Under the pieces are notes generated by a model. It worked only from the letters and a program-made list of their open reading frames with translations, was not told where the DNA came from and ran no database searches. From Knoellia sp031844405 (GTDB lineage Bacteria; Actinomycetota; Actinomycetes; Actinomycetales; Dermatophilaceae): 64,000 nucleotides of DNA. Of this stretch, positions 24,605 through 33,069 are shown in pieces. The translations under genes were made by a program, and so were the position numbers. Every line of letters starts with the position of its first letter. The stretch's first letter is position 1. The stretch spans positions 496,001 to 560,000 of the forward strand of contig JAUZVC010000001.1 of the NCBI GenBank assembly GCA_031844405.1. Direction: 5' to 3'.

Positions 24605-25654
24605 TCAGGCGACCTTGAGGCTGCCGTCCTCGAGCTGCTTGACGATGTCGGCGACCTTGGTCTTGACGTCGGCCGGGATCTTCGACTCGAAGTCGTGGAA
24701 CGGCGCGAGACCGGTCTTGCCCTCGAAGTTGCCGCCCTTGATCGAGCCGTCCTTGGCCTGGTTCAGCAGGTCGGTCGTGCCCTGGGTGAGCTTCTTCTCG
24801 GCCGAGGTGATGAGGCACGGGTGCGCCTCGGGGACGGTCTCCCACTGGTCGACGTCGACGCCGATGCAGAAGATCGAGGAACCCGCGCCGGAGGTCTTCG
24901 CGGCCTCGCCGAGGGCGCCGTTGCCGGTGCCGCCACCGGCGCCGAAGATGAAGTCCGCACCCTGCGCGAGCATCTTCTTGGCCTCGCCGGCACCCCACGG
25001 GGAGTCGGAGAAGGCGTTGTCACCAGCGGGGTGGTAGACCTTCGCGACCGTCGACTTCGGGTTCGCGGCCTTGGAGCCCTGCTCGTAGCCCTTGGCGTAG
25101 TTCTGGGTGGGAGGGATCTCCTGGCCGAGGACGATGCCGAGCTTGTTGGTCTTCGTCATGAGGCCGGCGAGGTAGCCCGCGGCGTAGCCCGCGTTGGCCT
25201 CCGGGAAGATGAGGCCCGTGACGTTCGGGGCGGTCGCGGCCGGGTCCTGGAACTGGTCGACACCGATGAACTTGACGTTCGGGTTCGCCTTGGCGGCGGT
25301 GACCGTCGCCTCGGCCATGAGGAAGCCGACCGTGACGATGGCGTCGTACTTCTGGTCGGTGAACTGCTTGAGGTTGTTCGCGTAGTCCTTCGCGTCCTTG
25401 GTCTCGATGTACTTCGTCTGGACGCCGTCACCCTCGAGGGCCTTGACGCCCTCCCAGGCGGCCTGGTTGAAGTTCTTGTCGTCGACCGAACCGGTGTCGG
25501 TGACGAGGCCGACACAGAACACGTCCGCCGAGGAGCAGTCCTTGGGCGCGGCCGAGCTGCCGTCGGAGCTGCTGTCACCGGTGCTGCCGCCACAGCCAGC
25601 GAGGACGAGGGCGAGGGCGGCGGGTGCCGCAACGAGGAAAGGCTTGGCCTTCAT
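24605..25654 (-). CDS. BMP-family nucleoside-binding lipoprotein
   Basis: The 349-residue precursor has a lipoprotein signal with lipobox LVLAGC, so it is anchored outside the membrane and hands substrate to the importer encoded downstream. The mature sequence is a BMP/PnrA-type periplasmic-binding fold: GLVTDTGSVDDKNFNQAAWEG near the N-terminus, GVDQFQDPAATAP, and the hinge motif FGAGGGTGNG. Relatives bind purine or pyrimidine nucleosides. The adjacent purine-salvage genes make a purine nucleoside the likelier ligand, which is inference. Confidence 0.92.
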   Translation of the reverse strand: MKAKPFLVAAPAALALVLAGCGGSTGDSSSDGSSAAPKDCSSADVFCVGLVTDTGSVDDKNFNQAAWEGVKALEGDGVQTKYIETKDAKDYANNLKQFTDQKYDAIVTVGFLMAEATVTAAKANPNVKFIGVDQFQDPAATAPNVTGLIFPEANAGYAAGYLAGLMTKTNKLGIVLGQEIPPTQNYAKGYEQGSKAANPKSTVAKVYHPAGDNAFSDSPWGAGEAKKMLAQGADFIFGAGGGTGNGALGEAAKTSGAGSSIFCIGVDVDQWETVPEAHPCLITSAEKKLTQGTTDLLNQAKDGSIKGGNFEGKTGLAPFHDFESKIPADVKTKVADIVKQLEDGSLKVA

Positions 25655-25712
25655 AGGTCTGACTCCTTGGGGGTGTGCAGGATGCCCCCGAATGGTAGCC
25701 GCCGGTGTCAGG

Positions 25713-25731
25713 TCCCGAGAGCGCCTCGGGA
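25713..25731. terminator. Short hairpin after the cupin gene
   Basis: Seven-base arms TCCCGAG and CTCGGGA with a 5-base loop lie between the stop of the minus-strand cupin gene and the start of the binding-protein gene. It could end the upstream transcript partially or form part of the binding-protein leader. Confidence 0.45.
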
Positions 25732-25773
25732 TTCCGTTGCCGTGTCGTTACTGGCGGGTTGAAAACCGCAGGG

Positions 25774-26289
25774 TCAGGAGCGTGCCCGCCGGGCCCGCGA
25801 GCGGCTGTCGAGGGCCACCGGTTCGACCACTGCCCCGGAGTCGGGACGGGTGAGCGCGGCGATCTCCGCGGCATACGTCGGGAACTTCGAGGTGAGGTCG
25901 TCGCGGTCGCCGAGGGTGAAGTGCCTCGGCCGGAAGGCCGGGCTGCACCAGCACGACAGCAGTGACCACTCGCCCATCGTCGCGGCGCCCTGCCACCACC
26001 CGGACCGCACGAGCATCTGCCGGCGCTGCGCGCTGAGCAGGGCGAGGGTGCCGTGGTTGCGCTTCGGGCCCTCCTTGAGCCGGAGCAGCGCGGCCGGTGC
26101 ACCCTCGAGCCACTGCCACCCCTCGTCGACGCCCAGCTTGTGCATCGCCGAGAACCCGTCGTCGGCGGAGGTGAGCAGGACGAGGATCGAGGACAGCCCC
26201 TGGGTGCGCGGACCCTCGACGAACCACGCCCCCTCGTCGGGGATGGGCTGCATGTTGAGCTCGGCGATGATCTGCTCGGCAGTGCGCAT
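25774..26289 (-). CDS. Cupin_5 (DUF985) family protein
   Basis: This is a 171-residue single-domain cupin. The family pattern is visible in WFVEGPRTQGLSSILVLL, the WQWLEGAPAALLRL strand and the block GWWQGAATMGEWSLLSCWCSPAF. The reaction is unknown; some relatives bind nucleotide sugars or metals. It starts three bases after the deaminase stop, so it belongs to the phosphorylase-deaminase-cupin operon. The C-terminal 15 residues are highly basic (SRSRARRARS). Confidence 0.85.
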   Translation of the reverse strand: MRTAEQIIAELNMQPIPDEGAWFVEGPRTQGLSSILVLLTSADDGFSAMHKLGVDEGWQWLEGAPAALLRLKEGPKRNHGTLALLSAQRRQMLVRSGWWQGAATMGEWSLLSCWCSPAFRPRHFTLGDRDDLTSKFPTYAAEIAALTRPDSGAVVEPVALDSRSRARRARS

Positions 26290-26292
26290 CGA

Positions 26293-27684
26293 TCAGGCTT
26301 CCTCGACCTCGTGGGCGGCGGTGGCGGCCTCGCGGGCGCGGGCGCGGCACCGGTCGAGCAGCTCGGGAGTGTCGACCTGGGTGCTGCGGCGCTCGCGAAC
26401 CACGATGATCCCATCCACGAGGACGTCGGTGACATCGCCCCTCCCGGCGGCGTGCACGAGCAGCGCCGGGACGTCGTGGACCGGCGTGAGGTGCGGCTGG
26501 TCGAGGTCGAGCAGGGCGAGGTCGGCGCGCTTGCCGACCTCGAGGCTGCCGACGAGCCCGTCGAGGCCGAGCGCGGTGGCGCCGTCGATCGTCGCCGCGC
26601 GCAGCACCTGCGCCGCGTCGACCTCCGGGTGCCCGCTCGTGAGCGCGGCGAGGTGGGCGGCCTGCCGCATCGCCTGCCACATGTCGAGGTCGTTGGAGCT
26701 CGCGCAGCCGTCGGTGCCGATCCCGAGGCGTATGCCGTCCGCCCGCCACCGCTGCCAGTCCAGCGCCCCGGAGGCGAGCTTGAGGTTGGACGCGGGGCAG
26801 TGCGCGACGGTGGCGCCGGCCGCGGCGGCGGTGGCCCGGTCGTCGTCGGTGAGGTGGACGCCGTGCCCGAGGACGACCCGGGGCACGACGCGCTCGCCGT
26901 CCTCGCCGTCCTCGCCGTGCTCCCGGTCGTCGCCGGCGAAGCGCGGGCGCAGCCAGCCGGCGCGCGCGAGGAGCTCGGTCGGGGTCGCACCGACCCGGTC
27001 GAGGAGGTCGGTGTTCTCGGCGGCGTTCTCGGAGGCGTGCGTGTGCAGGACGCCCGTGGGCGTGAGCTCGCGCAGCACCGAGGCCACCTCCGCGAGGTGC
27101 TCGACGGAGTTCGTGTAGGTCGCGTGCGGCATCGCCGCGACCGGGACCTCGGGCCCGCCGGTCTCGCGCAGCACGTCCGGCCACGCCCGCAGCCCCGCCA
27201 TCCGCTCGTCCCACGAGAGGCCGTCCGGACCCGGGCCGGAGAAGAAGGTGGGACCGCCGACGTGCCGGGCGCCCGCCGCCACCGCACCACGGTGGGCTGC
27301 CTCGTGGTGGAAGTACATGTCGAGCTGGGTCGTGCACCCGCCGAGGAGGGACTCCAGCGCCCCGAGCGTCGCGCCGAGCTCGACCGTGGCGGGGTCCATG
27401 ACCGCGCCCTCGGCGGCCCAGACCCGCTGCAGGAACCCCTGGAGGTCCACGCCCTCGGCGATGCCCCGCAACAGCGTCATCGGGAGGTGGGTGTGGAGGT
27501 TGACGAGCCCGGGGAGGGCGAGCCGGCCGCGGCCGTCGAGCACCTCGTCGCCGTCGCGCGCCTCGACCCTCCCGATCTCGGTGATGACACCGTCCTCGAC
27601 GGCGATCGAGACGTCCCTCAGGACCGTGTCGGTGGCGTCGACGGTGACGACGACGGCGAGGTCGCGCAGGACCAGACGGCTCAT
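26293..27684 (-). CDS. Amidohydrolase, probable 5'-methylthioadenosine/S-adenosylhomocysteine deaminase
   Basis: This 463-residue enzyme belongs to the TrzA/SAH deaminase branch of the amidohydrolase superfamily. Metal ligands are His64 and His66 in NLHTHLP, the His of LHTHASE, the His of LGHGVHL and the Asp of GTDGCAS. Members deaminate adenosine derivatives. The overlapping phosphorylase gene upstream suggests the route MTA to MTI to hypoxanthine plus methylthioribose 1-phosphate. An acidic insert (EHGEDGEDGE) near residue 258 is unusual. Guanine or 8-oxoguanine deaminase is the alternative. Confidence 0.82.
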   Translation of the reverse strand: MSRLVLRDLAVVVTVDATDTVLRDVSIAVEDGVITEIGRVEARDGDEVLDGRGRLALPGLVNLHTHLPMTLLRGIAEGVDLQGFLQRVWAAEGAVMDPATVELGATLGALESLLGGCTTQLDMYFHHEAAHRGAVAAGARHVGGPTFFSGPGPDGLSWDERMAGLRAWPDVLRETGGPEVPVAAMPHATYTNSVEHLAEVASVLRELTPTGVLHTHASENAAENTDLLDRVGATPTELLARAGWLRPRFAGDDREHGEDGEDGERVVPRVVLGHGVHLTDDDRATAAAAGATVAHCPASNLKLASGALDWQRWRADGIRLGIGTDGCASSNDLDMWQAMRQAAHLAALTSGHPEVDAAQVLRAATIDGATALGLDGLVGSLEVGKRADLALLDLDQPHLTPVHDVPALLVHAAGRGDVTDVLVDGIIVVRERRSTQVDTPELLDRCRARAREAATAAHEVEEA

Positions 27685-28466
27685 GCCCCCGCCTCCTCGC
27701 CGTCGACGACCCTGAAGACCGACCTCGTGTGGACGAGCTCGTCGAGGACGGCGAGCACCTTCGGTGCGCTCGTCTCGAGGACGGCGTTGATCTCGTCCAC
27801 GGTGATCGCCTCCCCGGGCCGGACACCGGCCGCAGGGTTGACGACGAGGCTGATCGCGGCATACCGCAGTCCTGCCTCCGCGGCGAGGGTCACCTCCGGG
27901 ACGCCGGTCATGCCGGCGACCGTGCCACCGGCGAGCGCCGCGAGCCGGATCTCGGCCGGCGACTCGAAGCGCGGGCCCTCGAAGCAGACGTAGGTGCCGC
28001 CGTCGATGATCGGCTGCCCGACCCCGCTGGCGGCGTCGAGGACCTCACGGCGCAGGACGTGGTCGTAGGCGTTGGTCATGTCGGTGTGCACCACCGCGCC
28101 CGGCCCGTCACCGTCGTGGAAGGTCCCCACGCGTCGCCGCGTGAGGTCGAGGAAGTCGTCGACGCAGACGAGCTCGCCCGGCTCCAGGTCCGGGTCGATG
28201 CCGCCCGTGACGTTGACCGCGACGACGTCGTGGACGTCGAGCTCGTCGAGCGCCCGGATGATCGCGCGGTAGTTGACGCGGTGCGGCGGGACCTCGTGCC
28301 CCGCCCCGTGGCGGGTGACGAAGACGACCGGCTGCCCGTGCCAGGAGCCGCGCGTCACCGCTGCCGGACCGTATGCCGTGTGCACCGTCTCGTGGCGGGC
28401 GTCGTCGAGCGCGTCGAGGTCGTAGAAGCCGGTGCCGGCGATGATGCCGAGAGGGTGGGGGCTCAC
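27681..28466 (-). CDS. MTAP-family purine nucleoside phosphorylase, probable methylthioinosine phosphorylase
   Basis: The 261-residue protein is a trimeric-type nucleoside phosphorylase. It shows the phosphate loop GTGFYDL, RHGAGHEVPPHRVNYR, the purine-site YVCFEGPRFESPAEIR and MTGVPEVTLAAEAGL. Methionine-salvage phosphorylases take MTA or MTI; coupling by an ATGA overlap to a deaminase gene favours MTI. The start is chosen at the GTG 28464-28466, seven bases after TAGCGT on the minus strand. A GTG nine bases upstream is also in frame. Confidence 0.85.
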   Translation of the reverse strand: MSPHPLGIIAGTGFYDLDALDDARHETVHTAYGPAAVTRGSWHGQPVVFVTRHGAGHEVPPHRVNYRAIIRALDELDVHDVVAVNVTGGIDPDLEPGELVCVDDFLDLTRRRVGTFHDGDGPGAVVHTDMTNAYDHVLRREVLDAASGVGQPIIDGGTYVCFEGPRFESPAEIRLAALAGGTVAGMTGVPEVTLAAEAGLRYAAISLVVNPAAGVRPGEAITVDEINAVLETSAPKVLAVLDELVHTRSVFRVVDGEEAGA

Positions 28467-28473
28467 GGCGGTC

Positions 28474-28479
28474 ACGCTA
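28474..28479 (-). promoter_or_regulatory. Probable -10 element of a leaderless transcript for the phosphorylase operon
   Basis: TAGCGT on the minus strand ends seven bases before the chosen GTG. No Shine-Dalgarno sequence is present, so transcription would start at the start codon. Confidence 0.45.
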
Positions 28480-28554
28480 CTGGTGGAGAGCCGACCTTCG
28501 CCGCCCTCGTCGCGCCCGCGTCCGCGACGGTGCGCGGGTGCGAGGATGCGCAGC

Positions 28555-30087
28555 ATGGGCGTGCGGAGGCAGGTGGCGGTCGCGGCGACCGGGCCGGCGT
28601 CGCTCGATGCCGGCCGCGCGGTGGTCGCGGAGGGCGGCAACGCCGTCGACGCAGCCATCGCGGCCGCCGTCACCTCGATGAGCACCGAGCCGGGCATCGT
28701 CAGCCTCGCCGGCGGCGCCTTCGTCACCGTGTGGCCGCCTTCGGGACCACCGGTCGTCCTCGACGGCAACGTCGGCATGCCGGGTCGCGGGCTGCCGCGA
28801 GAGGCGTTCGGCAGCGGCGTCCGCGAGGTGGTCACCGACTACGGCGGCGGCGTGACGATGTATGCCGGCCACGGCTCGGTCGCGGTGCCCGGCGCGCTCT
28901 CCGCATGCGAGACCGCCGTGACGCGATACGGCTCACGGCCGTGGGCGTCCGTCGTGGCCCCGGCCGCAGCGGTGTGCCGGGAGGGCTACCCGGTCGGTGG
29001 CGCCGCCGCCCGCTACCTCGGCTTCGTCGCCGACGGTCTCTTCGGCCACGACGACGGCGCCCGCCGCCTGACCCGTCGGGAGGACGGCTCGCCCTTCGTC
29101 GCCGGGGATCTCGCACGCAACCCCGAGCTGGCGGCGGTGCTCGACGCCGCCGCCCGCGAGGGCGCCGCGCTGCTCCTCACCGGCGACCTCGGACGGGCGC
29201 TCGCGACCGAGATGGCCGCCCACGGCGGCCTGGTCACGGAGGCCGACCTCACGGCATACGAGGTGGTGGAGCGGAGCCCGGTGAGGCGCGCGGTCGGCGA
29301 CTGGGACGTCGCCGTCAACCCCCCACCGTCGGTCGGCGGGCCGATGCTCGCGGTCATGCTCGGCGAGCTCCAGCGCGCGCACGACTACGGGTGGGACGAC
29401 GTCCTGCGGATCCAGCGCGCGGTCCTCGCCTACCGGCTCACGGTCCACGACGTGTCGCACGACCTCGACGCCGACGGGCACGCGCTGCTCGCGGCGGTCG
29501 AGCGGCACGGGCTCGCCGGGCTGCCGACGTCGGCGTCGACCGCGCACATCTCTGCGGTGGACTCCGACGGGCTCGCGTGCGCGGTGACGATGTCGAGCGG
29601 CTACGGATCCGGCGTCACCGTGCCCGGCACCGGGATCCTCCTCAACAACGCGCTCGGCGAGCCCGAGCTCAACCGGCTCGGGCTGCACGCCCTCGCCCCG
29701 GGCTCCCGGCTCGCGTCCAACATGGCGCCGACCGTGGCCCGCGCCGCCGACGGGCGCGTCCTCGCGGTCGGCTCGCCCGGAGCCGACCGGATCACCACCG
29801 CGCTCATGCAGGTGCTCGGCCAGCTGTGCCTCCACGGCGCCGACCTCGACACCGCGATCGCGGCGCCGCGGGTGCACGTCCGGTTCGACGACGACGGCGA
29901 GCCCGTCGCCGAGCACGAGACGAGCCCCGACATCGAGGCGGCCGTCGGTGCCGCCGGGCTCCGCGGTCTCGACCACGGCGAGCTGTCGATGTACTTCGGC
30001 GGCGTGGGAGCGGCCCACCTCGGCGCGGACGGGGAGCTGCGCGCGGCCGGTGACCCGCGGCGCGAGGCGGCCGTCGGCGTCGTCTGA
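28555..30087 (+). CDS. Gamma-glutamyltransferase family protein
   Basis: Members cleave the gamma-glutamyl bond of glutathione-like compounds or acylate related substrates after autoproteolysis. The 510-residue proprotein has the early signature ATGPASLDAGRAVVAEGGNA and, before the small subunit, the processing site with nucleophile Thr329 in STAHISAVD. The small subunit contains SSGYGSGVTVPGTGI and SNMAPTV. There is no signal peptide, so it probably acts in the cytosol, unlike E. coli GGT. It is transcribed divergently from the phosphorylase operon. The ATG at 28555 has GAGG nine bases upstream. Confidence 0.88.
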   Translation: MGVRRQVAVAATGPASLDAGRAVVAEGGNAVDAAIAAAVTSMSTEPGIVSLAGGAFVTVWPPSGPPVVLDGNVGMPGRGLPREAFGSGVREVVTDYGGGVTMYAGHGSVAVPGALSACETAVTRYGSRPWASVVAPAAAVCREGYPVGGAAARYLGFVADGLFGHDDGARRLTRREDGSPFVAGDLARNPELAAVLDAAAREGAALLLTGDLGRALATEMAAHGGLVTEADLTAYEVVERSPVRRAVGDWDVAVNPPPSVGGPMLAVMLGELQRAHDYGWDDVLRIQRAVLAYRLTVHDVSHDLDADGHALLAAVERHGLAGLPTSASTAHISAVDSDGLACAVTMSSGYGSGVTVPGTGILLNNALGEPELNRLGLHALAPGSRLASNMAPTVARAADGRVLAVGSPGADRITTALMQVLGQLCLHGADLDTAIAAPRVHVRFDDDGEPVAEHETSPDIEAAVGAAGLRGLDHGELSMYFGGVGAAHLGADGELRAAGDPRREAAVGVV

Positions 30088-30102
30088 GGCTCCGCCCCGA
30101 CC

Positions 30103-31479
30103 TCACCGGGTGGCGCCGGTGACCATCCAGCCGTCGGTGCGCACGCGCGCCCACATGAGGACGCCGCGGATCGCCATGAAGCCGGTGAAGGCCAGCCACA
30201 GCCACATGACGGCGTTGCCCGTCCCCCGGGCGCTGCCGCCCTCGAGGAGCCAGTCGCCCATGAGGTGCACGCCCAGGATGAGTGGCAGGTAGGCGAGGAG
30301 GTTGGCGAGCATCGCGCGCGCCAGCCACCGACCGTCGCCGGCGCCGATGAGCACTCCGTCGATGACGAAGACGTAGCCGCTGAGCGGCTGCGAGAGCGCG
30401 ACGATGACGAGGGCGGCGGCGATGGCGGCCTGCACGGCGGGGTCGCTCGTGAAGAGGTGCGGCAGGACGGTGCGGAGCACCAGCAGGACGATGCCGAGCG
30501 TGAAGCCGGCGATGATGCCCCACCGCACCATGAGGGTCGTCGCGGAGCGGGTGCGGACGACGTCGCCCTCGCCGAGGGTGCGCCCGGTGATGGCCTGCGC
30601 CGCGATGGCGATGGCGTCGAGCGCGAAGACGAGGAAGCTCCAGATCGTCGCTGACACCTGGTAGGCCGCCAGCGGCACGTCGCCGAGCCCGGCCGCCACC
30701 CACGTCGTCACGAGCAGGACGGCGCGCAGCGCGAGGGTGCGCACGAGCAGGGGTATGCCGGTTCGTGCCGCCCCGAGGATCCGTCCCGGATGTGCCCTGA
30801 GGGTGACCTCGTGACGCCCGGCCTCGCGCATGAGGACGACGACGAGCGCGGCGGCCATGCCGGACTGGGCGAGGACGGTGCCGAGGGCGGAGCCGGCGAT
30901 GCCCCAGCCGAACCCGTAGACGAAGAGCAGGTTGAGCGCGATGTTGCTCGTGAAGCCCAGCACGCTCGCCGCGAGCGGGGTGCGGGTGTCCTGGAGCCCG
31001 CGCAGGACACCGGTGGTCGCGAGGACGACGAGCATGGCCGGGATCGAGATCGCGCTGATCCGCAGGTAGGTCACGGCGTGGCCGAGCGCCTCGGGACTCG
31101 CCCCGAAGAGACGGCAGATCGGGCCGGCGGCGGCCGCGACGACGGCGGCGGTCACCGCCCCGAGCCCGACGGCGAGCCAGGTGCCGTCGATGCCCGCGGC
31201 GATCGCCCCGGCCCGGTTGCCGGCGCCGAGCTGCCGCGCGACGACGGAGGTCGTGCCGTAGGCGAGGAAGACGAAGACGTTGGCGGCGGTGAGCAGCATG
31301 GCGCTCGCGACGCCGAGCCCGGCGAGCTGCGGGGTGCCGAGGTGCCCGACGATCGCCGAGTCGGTGAGGAGGAAGAGCGGCTCGGCGACGAGGGCGAGGA
31401 AGGCGGGCAGGGCGAGCCGCAGGACCTCGCGGTGCTGGCTCGGAGTCTCCTCGCGCCCCCCGGCGATGTCGTCGCGCAC
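30103..31479 (-). CDS. MATE family efflux transporter (DinF-like)
   Basis: This is a 458-residue polytopic protein with about twelve helices and the MATE/DinF signature near the N-terminus (PAFLALVAEPLFLLTDSAIV). It probably exports drugs or metabolites using a Na+ or H+ gradient; the substrate is unknown. The 3' end is only 15 bases from the convergent gamma-glutamyltransferase gene. The GTG start is preceded at six bases by TAGGTT, a typical leaderless -10. Confidence 0.92.
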   Translation of the reverse strand: MRDDIAGGREETPSQHREVLRLALPAFLALVAEPLFLLTDSAIVGHLGTPQLAGLGVASAMLLTAANVFVFLAYGTTSVVARQLGAGNRAGAIAAGIDGTWLAVGLGAVTAAVVAAAAGPICRLFGASPEALGHAVTYLRISAISIPAMLVVLATTGVLRGLQDTRTPLAASVLGFTSNIALNLLFVYGFGWGIAGSALGTVLAQSGMAAALVVVLMREAGRHEVTLRAHPGRILGAARTGIPLLVRTLALRAVLLVTTWVAAGLGDVPLAAYQVSATIWSFLVFALDAIAIAAQAITGRTLGEGDVVRTRSATTLMVRWGIIAGFTLGIVLLVLRTVLPHLFTSDPAVQAAIAAALVIVALSQPLSGYVFVIDGVLIGAGDGRWLARAMLANLLAYLPLILGVHLMGDWLLEGGSARGTGNAVMWLWLAFTGFMAIRGVLMWARVRTDGWMVTGATR

Positions 31480-31485
31480 ACCCGA

Positions 31486-31491
31486 AACCTA
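31486..31491 (-). promoter_or_regulatory. Probable -10 element of the leaderless MATE gene
   Basis: TAGGTT on the minus strand lies six bases before the GTG start, and no Shine-Dalgarno sequence is visible. Confidence 0.5.
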
Positions 31492-31562
31492 GTGCGCGGC
31501 GCCGACCCCCGCACCGCGTGTCTCAGCGCCGTGCTTCGGGCCCCTGCGCCGGAAGGGCAGGT

Positions 31563-31892
31563 TCAGGTCGCGAGGGTGACCCAGACGGCGGCGACGCCGA
31601 GGACCGCCGTCGCCGTCGTGACGACGAGGACCTCGCCGACCGCCGGCTCGAGACCCGGCATGGGGAAGTGGTGCGCGACCCGACGCAGCCGGGTGCGCGT
31701 GTGGAAGAACGTCCACGTCGCCGTGATGAGCGCGGCAGCGACGAGGACGACGACGAGCGGCCCGTGCTGGGTCGCCCAGCGCAGGAAGAGCAGCGAGGCC
31801 GCCGCGAAGGAGACCGCCGTCCGCTGCCAGGCCAGGGCGGTCCGCTCGGGCTGGAGGCCGGCGTCGGTGCGGGGGGTGGGCGAGCCGGTCAC
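31563..31892 (-). CDS. DUF202 family membrane protein
   Basis: The 109-residue protein has an N-terminal amphipathic stretch with ERTALAWQRTAVSFAAASL, the DUF202 hallmark, and three hydrophobic helices. The function is unknown. It starts eight bases after a second DUF202 gene, a common pairing. The GTG start is inferred from the spacing. Confidence 0.85.
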   Translation of the reverse strand: MTGSPTPRTDAGLQPERTALAWQRTAVSFAAASLLFLRWATQHGPLVVVLVAAALITATWTFFHTRTRLRRVAHHFPMPGLEPAVGEVLVVTTATAVLGVAAVWVTLAT

Positions 31893-31900
31893 GGCGGGCG

Positions 31901-32248
31901 TCAGCGGGTCGTGACGAGGACGAGGAGGGTCGCCGCCGCAACGACGGTCGCGACGACCAGGAAGGGGATGAGCGTGGGGAACGGCAGCGGCCGCCCGTGT
32001 CGCATCGCGGCCTCGACGCGCAGCCACCTGACCCCGGCACCGACCGCCACGGCGACCCCGAGGGTGGTGAGCCCGACGGCGAGGACCGTTCGCACCCCCT
32101 CGTCGAGGTCGATGCCGAAGCCCTCGACGGCGACGGCGCCCGCGACGAGGGCCAGCCCGGTCCGGATCCACGCGAGGAAGGTGCGCTCGTTGGCGAGCGT
32201 GAAGCGGGGGTCAGGCTCGGTGCCGTCTCGCAGGACCTCGGGGCGCAT
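31901..32248 (-). CDS. YidH-type DUF202 membrane protein
   Basis: The 115-residue product carries the DUF202 motif LANERTFLAWIRTGLALVAG and three predicted helices. It forms a two-gene unit with the following DUF202 gene. The ATG at 32246-32248 is preceded by TAGGGT at seven bases and has no Shine-Dalgarno, so a leaderless mRNA is likely. The biochemical role is unknown. Confidence 0.87.
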   Translation of the reverse strand: MRPEVLRDGTEPDPRFTLANERTFLAWIRTGLALVAGAVAVEGFGIDLDEGVRTVLAVGLTTLGVAVAVGAGVRWLRVEAAMRHGRPLPFPTLIPFLVVATVVAAATLLVLVTTR

Positions 32249-32255
32249 GCCACCG

Positions 32256-32261
32256 ACCCTA
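32256..32261 (-). promoter_or_regulatory. Probable -10 element of the leaderless DUF202 pair
   Basis: TAGGGT on the minus strand, seven bases before the ATG. Confidence 0.45.
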
Positions 32262-32318
32262 GCCACGACGGCGCGCGGGGGCTGTCGAGAGGCGCGTGAC
32301 CGGCATACATTGAAGGAC

Positions 32319-32594
32319 ATGTGCCGAAACATCCGTCAGCTGCACAACTTCGAGCCGCCCGCGACCGACTCGGAGGTGTATGCCGCCGCGCTCCAGTACG
32401 TGCGCAAGGTGAGCGGGTCGACCAAGCCGTCGCAGGCGAACCAGGCGGCGTTCGACGAGGCCGTGCGCGAGGTCGCGCACGCCACCCAGCACCTGCTCGA
32501 CCACCTCGTGACGGCGGCTCCACCGAAGGACCGCGAGGTCGAGGCGGCCAAGGCGCGTGCGCGGTCGGCGGAGAGGTACGGACGCGCCGGCTGA
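32319..32594 (+). CDS. DUF2277 domain-containing protein
   Basis: The 91-residue protein begins MCRNIRQLHNFEPPAT, the DUF2277 signature, continues with an amphipathic helical region (EVYAAALQYVRKVSG) and ends in a charged helix. The function is unknown. The ATG is preceded by GAAGGA and by TACATT at seven bases. It is divergent from the DUF202 pair; a CGGCATAC copy lies in the shared intergenic region. Confidence 0.85.
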   Translation: MCRNIRQLHNFEPPATDSEVYAAALQYVRKVSGSTKPSQANQAAFDEAVREVAHATQHLLDHLVTAAPPKDREVEAAKARARSAERYGRAG

Positions 32595-32704
32595 CCCCGG
32601 TCGCAGGGCCGGCACACCTCGCAGGCAGCGGGGTGGCGCGAGGTCCTCGGCTGCCCACGACGGGCCGTCCGAAGCGGGCAACCTTGCACAAAGATTCCAC
32701 AGGC

Positions 32705-32898
32705 TTCTCCACGGACGTGGGGCCGAGGCATGTGGACAGACACGCCCGGAAGTTTCTTCTGCGCACACGGCGTGGACAGCAAACCTGCAGGTCAGCGGCG
32801 TGTGACCAGCCAGTCCCGGCGATCCTCCACAGGGGTTTCCACCGACTGTGCACAACACCCGGCGGCGTTTTGCACTCGCCGTCCACAGGTTGTCCACA
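32705..32898. promoter_or_regulatory. Cluster of DnaA-box-like sequences upstream of dnaB
   Basis: Within 194 bases I find one perfect box TTGTCCACA (32890-32898), two with one mismatch (32731-32739 and 32847-32855, both on the minus strand) and four with two mismatches (32705, 32771 minus, 32823, 32879). The density resembles an origin or DnaA-titration site. However, no dnaA, dnaN or gyrase gene is visible, so chromosomal oriC is not claimed. A further perfect box lies after dnaB at 35754-35762. The other sequence between 32595 and 33069 shows no gene. Confidence 0.6.
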
Positions 32899-33069
32899 CG
32901 GGTCCATGGCGCCCGGCCCCCAGGATTGGGACAGTGCCTCTCGCACGACCTAGGTTGGGCGCGGCCAGGCCCGACCCGGCCCTGTCCGCACCCCACCGAC
33001 GGGGTGTCAGGGCGAGGTGCTCAACTGGTCGGACGGCAGCAGGCGACAACGAAGGGAAGGGGTGCGCAG

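Noticed and set aside
32595..33069. Chromosomal oriC upstream of dnaB
   Set aside because: DnaA-like boxes are clustered, but no dnaA, dnaN, recF or gyrase gene and no clear A+T-rich unwinding region is visible. The claim was reduced to a DnaA-box cluster.
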